Of a stretch of DNA of 64,000 nucleotides, positions 11,169 to 19,109 are shown one piece after another; position 1 is the stretch's first letter; each line of letters starts with the position of its first letter. The notes beneath the pieces are model-generated. The model saw only the letters and a list, made by a program, of their open reading frames with translations. It searched no databases and was not told where the DNA came from. The position numbers were made by a program, and so were the translations under genes. This DNA comes from Silicimonas sp963779765 (GTDB lineage Bacteria; Pseudomonadota; Alphaproteobacteria; Rhodobacterales; Rhodobacteraceae), in assembly GCA_963779765.1 (NCBI GenBank), contig CAVZZP010000002.1, positions 1,652,203 to 1,716,202 of the forward strand, written 5' to 3'.

Positions 11169-11778
11169 ATGACGAGAGTCCGTTCTTCACGTCAGGGGCG
11201 TTTCAGTCTGGAAAGGTCTTCTGGACAAGCCTTCGCAGGACGCGATGGTCGCAGACTTGCGAGAGGTCGCGGCGGCTGCGCCGTTCCGGCGCTACGAGAC
11301 GCCCGGCGGTCGCAAGATGAGCGTTCGGATGACGGCGGCGGGCGACCTAGGCTGGATCACTGATCGCACCGGATATCGGTACGACCCAGTGCAGCCCGAC
11401 GGTGATCGCTGGCCCGGAATACCGAAGTCCGTCCTGAACGTCTGGAACACGGTGTCCGGCACCTCGCGCCCACCTGACTCGTGTCTCGTCAACTTCTACG
11501 GCGAAGGCGCGAAGATGGGGATGCATCAGGACCGCGACGAGACGGACACGTCCTGGCCCGTCGTATCGATCTCGCTTGGGGACGCGGCGCTGTTTCGTGT
11601 TGGCGGCACGTCGAGGGGCGGCACGACGGAAAGCGTGTGGCTCGAGTCCGGAGATGTGGCCGTTCTCGGCGGACAGGCACGACTTGCCTTTCACGGCATC
11701 GACCGAATCCGCTTCGGATCGTCGACACTCCTGCCGGAGGGAGGGCGCATAAACGTGACCCTGCGCGTGGCTGGCTAG
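11169..11778 (+). CDS. alkB: Alpha-ketoglutarate-dependent dioxygenase AlkB (start region frameshifted)
   Basis: AlkB removes methyl groups from 1-methyladenine and 3-methylcytosine by Fe(II)/2-oxoglutarate oxidation. The catalytic core is intact: NFYGEGAKMGMHQDRDE gives the HxD iron ligands, FHGIDRI the distal histidine and INVTLRVAG the C-terminal 2-oxoglutarate arginine. The uninterrupted frame starts only at 11245 (MVADLREV, 177 residues). Conserved AlkB sequence (VRGVSVWKGLLDK) continues upstream in the same frame without a start codon. An ATG at 11169, preceded by AAGGAG, is in another frame. Dropping one base near 11175 joins them as MTESVLHVRG and gives about 202 residues, the family length. 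A one-base insertion is likely. Confidence 0.85.
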
Positions 11779-12311
11779 GAGCCCTCGGCCGAAAGTGCCG
11801 TTGCAATCTGCCCGTTGAGCGTCTTGCAGGTGTTGCGGTCGGTTGGAGCGTAGATCGTCCGCCGCAAGCAAAGTCGCGCAAAAAACACGGCCTCGACATG
11901 ACCCACGTCGCCCCAGACGGTGAAGTCCGTGATCTCGATTGTCGGGGTCTCGTCGGCGTCGCTGCTGGTCCAAATGGGTCCCCGCAGACCTTCAGGCAGG
12001 TACAGGATGTCGAGCCCGACGGGCGTCGCTCCCACGTCGAAGGTGCCCTTGTAGCGCACCTCGATTGACAGACCGCCGCGACTGTCGAAATGCGGCTCCA
12101 CATGTCCGTGCAGGATCAACTCGGCATTATAGGGCGTCTGGCGGAAGCTGGCACTCGAGACGTGTCTCTGTCGCTGCTCGAAGACAATCAGGTGCCACGT
12201 GTGTCGCTCACGATCGAGAAAGCCAGTCATCTGGCCAAGGGTTTCTGCTGCGGAGACTGGGCAACCGGCGACCATCGCCGCAATCATAGCGATGTAGCGC
12301 CTTGCGCTCAC
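11775..12311 (-). CDS. Secreted protein of unknown function
   Basis: About 178 residues from a GTG at 12311 that overlaps the stop of the upstream SH3 protein (GTGA). The first 23 residues (ARRYIAMIAAMVAGCPVSA) look like a signal peptide. The mature part is beta-rich and has a cysteine pair near the end (LCLRR and NTCKTL) that may form a disulfide. I do not recognise a family. It is third in a minus-strand operon with the KpsM-like permease and the SH3 protein and converges on alkB with a 4-base overlap. Confidence 0.72.
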   Translation of the reverse strand: MSARRYIAMIAAMVAGCPVSAAETLGQMTGFLDRERHTWHLIVFEQRQRHVSSASFRQTPYNAELILHGHVEPHFDSRGGLSIEVRYKGTFDVGATPVGLDILYLPEGLRGPIWTSSDADETPTIEITDFTVWGDVGHVEAVFFARLCLRRTIYAPTDRNTCKTLNGQIATALSAEGS

Positions 12312-12944
12312 CGGCCCTCTTCTGGAGGCTGGATCGAGCAGCACCCGGACAGGAGCGTCCGCTCATCGGAGGTGCCGAGGAGGAGGTCAAGTCTCAGGCC
12401 ATACTCCCGATCGCTCATCCCGTCGCTGCATGAGGCGAGGGAAAGCATCGCGACACCCTCGCGTTCCGGTTCGTCGTCGGGCGAAGATCCGCAGGCCGAT
12501 GGCGTGAAGATCGCGCCTGTTCAGCGTGGACCAGGTTTCCAGCCGCTCTCCCGAGGCGGTCTCGTCGGGCGTCGACCACGTGATCGCATCGCCGTCGAAC
12601 GACAGGCTCCAGAAAGGCTCTGTTCCGAAGCAACTGCGCACTTCTGGAACGTGTCCCAGCCATTGACCGGGACGACGTGTCAGAAACGACAGCGAGACCC
12701 ACCCCGTCGCCTCACCGTAATTCACAAGTCCCCATGTCTCCCGCGGATTGGGCCTGACGACTTCGATACCTTCCGCATCAGGTTCGAGCGTCCCGATGAC
12801 GACGCCCCCGGTTCCGGGTTCGCTTCGGATGTTCAGCGTGTCGTCCGCCGCAACACCCGAAACATCGAAAAGGGCAGGCCAGCCATCCTGCGTCGCCACC
12901 GCCGGGCCGGCGAGGCATGCGAGGAGGATGACGAGGCGTATCAT
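12308..12944 (-). CDS. SH3-domain protein with COG3650-like C-terminus (frameshifted)
   Basis: A signal peptide (MIRLVILLACLAGPAVA) is followed by a bacterial SH3 domain at about 30-95 (TLNIRSEPGTGG, WGLVNYGEATGWVSLSFL). A second region resembles the COG3650 membrane-protein family (CFGTEPFWSLSFDGDAITW). The frame breaks near 12470-12490: the first frame runs on to a stop at 12387 as Arg-rich text. The correct frame resumes as EREGVAMLSLASCSDGMS and DREYGLRLDLLL and ends SGCCSIQPPEEGR at 12308. The span is one base over 212 codons, so a single extra base explains it. Likely an envelope or cell-wall-associated protein. Its start overlaps the KpsM stop (ATGA). Confidence 0.78.
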
Positions 12945-13762
12945 TTTCCGGCGGTCCAGCTAAGCGAGACGTGCTTTCGCGTCTGGCTTTCACAGATGAG
13001 GCCGATGATCAGAAGGACGACCGTGACGACGATCGGATATGTTAGCGATGACTTCAGCGGGTTGTAGTTTATGAAGATGTACCCGCGTCCCTGATCGATG
13101 ATGTGGAACAGCGGATTCCACGAGAAGATCGCGATCATCTTCGCGGGCAGCATATTGGCGACGAACATCTTCCCCGAAGCGAACATGTTGAACCGTGAAT
13201 AAATCTGCTGCGCGACGCCGACGGGCTGAGGGATCCAGGGCTTGGCGGCCAGCAGCACGGTGCCGATCGCCACGCCGGACAGCCATGCGAGCATGAGCAT
13301 CGCGAAGGCTCCGACCGGTTGATAGACGACCAGAGGGTGCCACAGCAGATGGTATCCGATCAGGATGGCCGCCTTGGCGATGATCTGCGTGTAAAGCGCG
13401 CTGAAGGCCGAGGACCAGATCGAGATCGTGGGCGACATCGGAAGATGCTGCATCATCGCGGACGTCGGGCCCTCGGACGACACGACGCTGCTCATGGCTT
13501 TGATGTGGACCATGAAGACGAAGACGCCCGACATGATGTAGAGGACGTAGTCGCCGCGAATTGCAACTTGCCTCAGCCCGATCACGGACATGAAAAGATA
13601 GAACGCCGCAACCATCACGAGCGTCTGCAGGATGCTCGAGAGAATAGCGAAGACAGCGTCTCGGTGTCCCTTGCGGACCGCGCGGACGGTGTTGTGATAC
13701 GTCAGGTCAAGCAGGCGATAGGCGCCATAGACCAGCGATGGATTGTGTTCGTGTCGGAACAT
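12941..13762 (-). CDS. ABC-2 type polysaccharide export permease (KpsM-like)
   Basis: About 273 residues from the ATG at 13762 (MFRHEHNPS), preferred over a TTG four codons earlier. Six hydrophobic segments are visible (for example ILQTLVMVAAFYLFMSV, AFAMLMLAWLSGVAIGTVLL and the final YPIVVTVVLLIIGLI). The overall pattern matches the ABC-2 permeases of capsule and O-antigen export, with the YIFINYNPLKS segment before the last helix. By family it forms the inner-membrane channel that exports a lipid-linked polysaccharide together with a KpsT ATPase. No KpsT gene lies next to it here. It diverges from the cysQ/glycosyltransferase locus, which would supply the cargo. Confidence 0.85.
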   Translation of the reverse strand: MFRHEHNPSLVYGAYRLLDLTYHNTVRAVRKGHRDAVFAILSSILQTLVMVAAFYLFMSVIGLRQVAIRGDYVLYIMSGVFVFMVHIKAMSSVVSSEGPTSAMMQHLPMSPTISIWSSAFSALYTQIIAKAAILIGYHLLWHPLVVYQPVGAFAMLMLAWLSGVAIGTVLLAAKPWIPQPVGVAQQIYSRFNMFASGKMFVANMLPAKMIAIFSWNPLFHIIDQGRGYIFINYNPLKSSLTYPIVVTVVLLIIGLICESQTRKHVSLSWTAGK

Positions 13763-13856
13763 GCCTGTACTCAACGTGCCCGCCGGGGGCTTCGGGGTTG
13801 TCTGTCGAGGTTCGCGCGATCATAAGCCGTGTCGGTGGTGAAGGACAGCGCGCGAA

Positions 13857-14672
13857 ATGGAAAAAGTGATGACGTACGACCGGGAAGCACTGGTTTCGGC
13901 AATGCGCCGCTTGTCCATCGAGGCAGGTGCCGCGATCATGGAGGTCTATGAGCGCGACGACATGGGTGTTCGGTCCAAGGAAGATGCGTCTCCCGTGACT
14001 GAGGCGGACGAGGCGGCGGACCGCCTGATCTCGGCCGGCCTTTGCGCCGAATTCCCCGATCTTCCGCTTGTGACCGAGGAGCAGGCTGCGACCCACAGCC
14101 TCGACGCGCGAACCTTTCTCATCGTTGATCCGCTCGATGGCACCAAGGAATTCGTGCAAAGACGCGGGGATTTTACTGTAAACATCGCCTTGGTCGAAGA
14201 CGGAGTGCCGACGCTTGGCGCAGTTTACGCGCCAGCCAAACGGCGCATGTTCCTCACCCGAGCAGACGGTGGCGCGATCGAGGAGAGCGGCAGCTTTGAT
14301 CTCGACGAGATGGGTGAGACGCGGCCGATATCAGTCACTGAACCTGACAACTCGGGCCTTCGCGTCGTCGCGTCGAAGTCGCACCGCGATCAGGCGACGG
14401 ACGACTACATCGCTAGGTACGGCGTCGCCGACCTTGTCAGCGCCGGGTCTTCCCTGAAGTTCTGCCTGGTCGCAGCCGGTGAAGCCGATTTCTATCCTCG
14501 TCTCGGGCCGACGATGGAGTGGGATACGGCGGCTGGTCAGGCCGTCCTGACCGCGGCCGGCGGTCGGGTCGTGGAAAAGGAAAGCCACCGCCCTCTTGCC
14601 TATGGCAAGGCGTCGTTCCGAAACCCGTTCTTCCTTGCCTACGCCCCCGGCGTGACGCTCGCCGAGGAATGA
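13857..14672 (+). CDS. cysQ: 3'(2'),5'-bisphosphate nucleotidase CysQ
   Basis: 271 residues of the inositol-monophosphatase superfamily. The metal-binding motifs are all present: SPVTEADEAAD (about 42-52), VTEE (about 71), VDPLDGTKEF (about 90-99) and the distal EWDTAAGQAV (about 220). CysQ hydrolyses 3'-phosphoadenosine 5'-phosphate (PAP), the by-product of PAPS-dependent sulfation, and recycles it to AMP. It opens the polysaccharide locus that ends with a sulfotransferase, and that partner would make PAP, so the pairing is functionally sensible. It ends about 10 bases before the first glycosyltransferase. Confidence 0.93.
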   Translation: MEKVMTYDREALVSAMRRLSIEAGAAIMEVYERDDMGVRSKEDASPVTEADEAADRLISAGLCAEFPDLPLVTEEQAATHSLDARTFLIVDPLDGTKEFVQRRGDFTVNIALVEDGVPTLGAVYAPAKRRMFLTRADGGAIEESGSFDLDEMGETRPISVTEPDNSGLRVVASKSHRDQATDDYIARYGVADLVSAGSSLKFCLVAAGEADFYPRLGPTMEWDTAAGQAVLTAAGGRVVEKESHRPLAYGKASFRNPFFLAYAPGVTLAEE

Positions 14673-14682
14673 CAGCGAGCCC

Positions 14683-15966
14683 ATGTCGGACGGTCCCCCG
14701 GTCAGCGTCATCGTGGCAAGCCGGCACCGGCCGCATTGGCTGCGTCGCTGCCTGACGGCCCTGCGCCAACTCGATTATCCCGCGTTCGAAGTGATTCTCG
14801 TCGCTGATTCCGAGAGCCTTTCCAAAGTCGACCTTGCTTCGTTGAAGTGGGTAAGGTTCGACGAGCCAAACCTTTCGAGGGCGCGAAACGCAGGTATCGC
14901 TGCCTCTGCCGGCGAGATTTGCGCGTTCATCGATGATGACGCAGTGCCGGAGCCTCTATGGCTCGCACACCACGTCGAGGTTCTCGGCACAACCCGCGCC
15001 TCCGCCTCCGTCGGTTTCGTACGCGGCCGCAACGGGCTGAGCTTCCAATCGCGCGCGACGTCGATCGATCGGGAAGCGGAAACACACGTCGAGGAGGATA
15101 GGGGCGAAAAATCGTTTGTGCCTAGGCTTTCGAACGGGAGGGCGCTTAAGCTCGTGGGGACGAACATGGCCATTCGACGCGATGTCCTCGTGTCTCTTTG
15201 CGGTTTCGACCCTGCCTTTGCCTGGTTCCTGGACGACGCCGACTTTTCCCTACGCCTTCGCGTCGCTGGCCATATCGCGGCGGTCGCGCCGTTGGCCGAA
15301 GTCCATCATGGCTTCGCCGCCTCTGCACGACGGACGCAGGATCGGGTGCCTCTTGATCTTCGTGACATAGGTCGAAGTTCAGCGCTCTTCTTTCGCCGAC
15401 ATCCATGCCCCGATGTGCTTGAACTACATGACCGCATCGAGATGCGAGAACGCGCGCGCCTTTTGCGCCACATGATCGACGGAGGCTGCGAGCCTGGCGA
15501 CGTAAGTCGCATCCTGAGTACCTTTAGGGAGGGGTGGCAGGAAGGATTGTCGATGCGTTTGCCCAAGTTAGAGCCTATTGGAGAAACATCTGATGCCTTT
15601 GCCCCACTGCAGACGGCTCTGCCTGGTCACGAGGTTCTGACAGGCAGATTGACCTCGCGTCGCGGCCTCATGGAACGGGCTGGTCACCTTGTGGCATCGG
15701 GTCGGCGATGCAGTGTCTTCAGCTTTTCCTTAACCAACCGCCGTCATCGTGTGCGGTACATCGAACCCGGGTTCTGGTTTCAGACGGGCGGGCAGTTCGG
15801 ACGCGCGGAACGATCCGATCCCTGGATCAAGTGGTGCCGATTTGCCTACCGGAAGAAAGTTGAAATGCGTCGCGTTGCAAATGTGAGAGGGATCCGTGAG
15901 ATTGTTTGCGGGGCTGGTCATAAGACGCGCGAAAAGCGCGACATCGGTGGAGTGAGAGACGCATGA
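14683..15966 (+). CDS. Family 2 glycosyltransferase
   Basis: 427 residues. The N-terminal GT-A domain (about 1-230) opens VSVIVASRHRPHWLRRCL and carries the nucleotide/metal motif AFIDDDAVPEP (about 87-97) and a second acidic site WFLDDADFSLRLR. These are typical of GT2 enzymes that move a sugar from a nucleotide-sugar to a growing glycan at the inner membrane. The C-terminal about 190 residues are not a known catalytic domain to me. It overlaps galU by 4 bases (ATGA), so the two are probably translationally coupled. Sugar specificity cannot be read from the sequence. Confidence 0.87.
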   Translation: MSDGPPVSVIVASRHRPHWLRRCLTALRQLDYPAFEVILVADSESLSKVDLASLKWVRFDEPNLSRARNAGIAASAGEICAFIDDDAVPEPLWLAHHVEVLGTTRASASVGFVRGRNGLSFQSRATSIDREAETHVEEDRGEKSFVPRLSNGRALKLVGTNMAIRRDVLVSLCGFDPAFAWFLDDADFSLRLRVAGHIAAVAPLAEVHHGFAASARRTQDRVPLDLRDIGRSSALFFRRHPCPDVLELHDRIEMRERARLLRHMIDGGCEPGDVSRILSTFREGWQEGLSMRLPKLEPIGETSDAFAPLQTALPGHEVLTGRLTSRRGLMERAGHLVASGRRCSVFSFSLTNRRHRVRYIEPGFWFQTGGQFGRAERSDPWIKWCRFAYRKKVEMRRVANVRGIREIVCGAGHKTREKRDIGGVRDA

Positions 15967-16857
15967 AGCGCAAGGTGACGAAGGCGATTTTTCCCGTCGC
16001 CGGTCTGGGTACGCGATTTCTTCCGGCGACAAAGGCTGTGCCGAAAGAGATCATGACGCTCGTGGATCGTCCTCTGATCCAGTACGCGATCGACGAAGCG
16101 CGCGCCGCAGGCATCAAGGAATTCATCTTCGTGACCTCGCGCGGCAAGTCCGCGCTCGAGGACTATTTCGACCACGCCCCCGAGCTTGAAAACGAGCTTC
16201 GCAAGAAGAACAAGACCGACCTTCTGGACGTCCTCAAGACGACCAACATGGATTCGGGCGCCATCGCCTATATCCGTCAGCACAAGCCCATGGGTCTTGG
16301 GCACGCGGTCTGGTGCGCCCGCCGCCTGGTCGGAAATGAGCCCTTCGCTGTGATTCTGCCGGACGACGTGATCGCCGCCGACACGCCTTGCCTCGCCCAG
16401 ATGACCGAAGCCTACGAAGAGGTCGGCGGCTCGATGGTGGCGACGATGCGGGTGCCCGAGGACAAGGCGTCGGCCTACGGAATTCTCGACATCGAGGCTG
16501 ACTCCCACGGCCGACTGGTCAAGGTAAAGGGCATGGTCGAGAAGCCCGAGCGCGACGCCCCGTCGAACCTGGCCGTGATCGGCCGCTATATCCTGACGCC
16601 TGATGTCATGAACAACCTGAACAAGGCGAAAGCCGGGATTGGCGGAGAAATCCAGCTGACCGACGCCATCGCGGCCGAGATCGAGGCCGAGCGACCGGTT
16701 CACGGCTCTGCAATTCGAAGGCACGCGGTTCGACTGCGGCTCGAAGGCGGGTTTTCTTCAGGCGACCGTGAGCTTTGCGCTCGCGCGCGACGATCTGCAC
16801 GATGAATTTGCCCGCTATCTGAACGAGGTTGTCTCACTCTCGCGCGCTGCCGAGTAA
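15963..16857 (+). CDS. galU: UTP-glucose-1-phosphate uridylyltransferase GalU (frameshifted near the C-terminus)
   Basis: GalU makes UDP-glucose from UTP and glucose-1-phosphate, feeding glycan synthesis. It starts MKRKVTKAIFPVAGLGTRFLP with the nucleotidyltransferase loop and TKAVPKEIM lysine. VVATMRVPED-like and GIGGEIQLTDAIA segments follow further on. The frame breaks at about 16700-16712. The upstream frame ends as an Arg-rich tail at 16805, while the next frame reads FEGTRFDCGSKAGFLQATVS and ends SLSRAAE at 16857. The corrected protein has 297 residues, exactly the usual length. The span is one base over 298 codons, pointing to one inserted base. It sits between two glycosyltransferases. 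Confidence 0.92.
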
Positions 16858-16897
16858 GATGACCTGCGACCGGCGATAAGAAGAACGAGCACGTAAC

Positions 16898-18061
16898 TTG
16901 GCTACTCCGGTTCTTGATCTGAGCAGGTCGTTCACGCGGCTTGGACACGGGACAGCGACCGGCATCGATCGGGTCGAACGCGCTTACCTTGAAGAAGTCA
17001 TCCGGCGGGGGGGGTGGGGCATCATCCGCACGCCGCGAGGGTTCCTTCTGTTCGAGCCGGATCGTCTGGGTCGCCTACCCGAATACTTCGACCGCGACGA
17101 CCTGGATGGAGCCGATCAGGCTTCGACGATCCGCGCGATCGCTTCGCTGCGGATGCCAAGCCTGTCGATCCGCAAGTTCATGTGGCGGATGCCAAACGGA
17201 CTGGCTTACCTCAACGTAGGTCACACGAACCTCAACCCGCAGACGATGCGGGCGATGATGGAGATGCCGGACCACTCCAAAGTCGTGATGATTCACGATA
17301 CCATTCCAATCGATTTCCCCGAATTCCAGACCGAAGCCGCTCGGGCGAAGTTCGTCGAGCGTCTGACGACCGTAATCAATTTCGCGAACCACATCGTCGT
17401 TCCCTCCGACGATGTTCGCGAAAGGGTCGAGCATCGGATGATCGGTACCGGCCATCGCGTGCCGGTTGTGGTTTCCCCTCTTGGCGTCGACATCGGGGCG
17501 CCCCCGATTGATCGCGAGGTGTCCGAAAAGCCGTATTTCGTCGCGATAGGGACCATCGAGCCTCGAAAGAATCACGCGCTTCTTCTGGATATCTGGGAAC
17601 GGATGCACCGCAAGATGGACGAGGCGCGGATTCCCGAACTGCGGATCATCGGCGCTCGTGGGTGGAAGAACGAGGAACTGTTCCACCGCTTGGACACCTC
17701 TCCGATGATGGGGCGCACCGTATTCGAGCTTGGACCTCTCCCGGATCGTGACATGAAGCGGCATCTGACGGGTGCGACGGCGTTGTTGTTTCCCAGCTTG
17801 GCGGAGGGCTTTGGCTTGCCGCCGTTCGAAGCGGCGACACTGGGCGTTCCTACGGTCGCTGCGCCGCTTCGGACGACCGAGATTCACCTTGGAGACATGG
17901 CCATTTACGCAGATACGAGCGACATGTATGCATGGTTCAGGGCCATCAGAGAGTTGGCCAGCGAAGACTTGGCAGAGCGGTCCAGGCGTCATGCGGCCCT
18001 AAGGGCCTACAGGCTTCCGACCTGGGAAAAGCACTTCGACCGCGTCTTCGGTCTGATCTGA
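16898..18061 (+). CDS. Family 4 (GT-B) glycosyltransferase
   Basis: 387 residues, likely TTG start. GT-B fold: the C-terminal half carries GTIEPRKNHALLLD (about 213-226), LGPLPDRDMKRHLTGATALLFPS and the E-x7-E signature SLAEGFGLPPFEAATLGVP (about 300-318). That is the retaining GT4 donor site, including the catalytic-area glutamates. The N-terminal acceptor domain has a DTIPIDFPEF motif. A run of eight G at about 17007-17014 encodes part of its RRGGWG segment, a spot where base counts are easily wrong, but the frame holds. Donor and acceptor sugars unknown. Confidence 0.88.
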   Translation: MATPVLDLSRSFTRLGHGTATGIDRVERAYLEEVIRRGGWGIIRTPRGFLLFEPDRLGRLPEYFDRDDLDGADQASTIRAIASLRMPSLSIRKFMWRMPNGLAYLNVGHTNLNPQTMRAMMEMPDHSKVVMIHDTIPIDFPEFQTEAARAKFVERLTTVINFANHIVVPSDDVRERVEHRMIGTGHRVPVVVSPLGVDIGAPPIDREVSEKPYFVAIGTIEPRKNHALLLDIWERMHRKMDEARIPELRIIGARGWKNEELFHRLDTSPMMGRTVFELGPLPDRDMKRHLTGATALLFPSLAEGFGLPPFEAATLGVPTVAAPLRTTEIHLGDMAIYADTSDMYAWFRAIRELASEDLAERSRRHAALRAYRLPTWEKHFDRVFGLI

Positions 18062-18122
18062 GGGCCGCGCTGACCCGCGGCCTTGGGGGAGTGAGGCTCT
18101 GGGCGCGATCTCGGCATACCGG

Positions 18123-19109
18123 TTGCGGGTAGAGCGACGCCGCTGGCAGCTCCGGGCCTTTCGCAAGCGGCGTGAGCTGGAACTTGTCGCCGATCGCACG
18201 TCGTCCGTTCCCAATGGTGCCGTCCTGGCTTTCGTGACGATCCGAAACGAAAAGCCTCGTTTGCCGTATTTCCTGTCCTACTACCGTCGCCTTGGGATCG
18301 GGCATTTCTTCGTCGTCGACAACGGCTCTGACGATGGCGGAATCGATCTGCTTTCGTCTGAACCCGACGTATCGATCTGGCGCACCGAGGCGAGCTATAG
18401 GAAAAGCCGGTTCGGGACCGACTGGCTGAATTGGCTGCGTTTCAGGCACGGACATGGGCGCTGGACGCTGACCGTCGACCCGGACGAATTCCTGGTGTAT
18501 CCCTTCTGCGACAGTCGCCCCATCGCCGCGCTGTGCGACTGGCTGGATCAGTCCGGCATCAGGTCCTTGGGAACGTTGCTTCTAGACATGTATCCCAAGG
18601 GTCAACCATCGGATCACCCCTATGAGCCGGGAGACGACCCCTTCAAGATCGCCTCATGGTTCGATGCCGGCAACTACCAGTTCAACAAGAATCCCAAATA
18701 CGGGAACCTCTGGATCCAAGGAGGACCCCGGGCGCGCGTCTTCTTCGCGGAGGCACCCGAGACCGCCCCGTCGCTCAACAAGATACCGCTTGTCAGGTGG
18801 GACCGCCGCTTCGCCTATGTGTCATCGACCCACATGCTGCTGCCGCGGGGACTGAACCAAGTCTACGATGAAGCGGGAGGCGAAAAACTGTCGGGCTGTC
18901 TTCTTCACGCGAAGTTCCTCGACGATTTCGACGCGAAGGCGGCCGAAGAAACGGTGCGGCGCGAGCACTTCTCCAGAGGTCGCGAATACGACGCCTACCA
19001 CCTGAAGACGCAGGGCGAAAACGGTCTCTGGTGCGAATGGTCCGAGCGCTACATCAACTGGCGGCAGCTTGAACAGCTTGGTCTGATGTCCAAGGGCAAC
19101 TGGGCGTGA
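18123..19109 (+). CDS. Glycosyltransferase family 2-like protein (GT92/PF13704 type)
   Basis: About 328 residues. The catalytic region shows VTIRNEKPRLPYFLSYYRRL (about 39-58), FVVDNGSDDGG (about 62-72) and the DxD-containing TVDPDEFLVYP (about 118-128), as in the PF13704 group. The annotated start is a TTG at 18123. Conserved relatives I recall begin slightly upstream with a GAIxAYRLR segment, and that sequence is present in the same frame (18099-18125) without an ATG. A GTG at 18091 with a purine-rich run is one frame off. The N-terminus is therefore uncertain and may contain a one-base deletion. It overlaps the next gene by 4 bases. Confidence 0.83.
   Translation: MRVERRRWQLRAFRKRRELELVADRTSSVPNGAVLAFVTIRNEKPRLPYFLSYYRRLGIGHFFVVDNGSDDGGIDLLSSEPDVSIWRTEASYRKSRFGTDWLNWLRFRHGHGRWTLTVDPDEFLVYPFCDSRPIAALCDWLDQSGIRSLGTLLLDMYPKGQPSDHPYEPGDDPFKIASWFDAGNYQFNKNPKYGNLWIQGGPRARVFFAEAPETAPSLNKIPLVRWDRRFAYVSSTHMLLPRGLNQVYDEAGGEKLSGCLLHAKFLDDFDAKAAEETVRREHFSRGREYDAYHLKTQGENGLWCEWSERYINWRQLEQLGLMSKGNWA

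Noticed and set aside
9326..11320. A 664-codon plus-strand frame opposite dnaK
   Set aside because: Low-complexity Val/Asp/Arg/Leu text antisense to a complete dnaK; no start context or motif.
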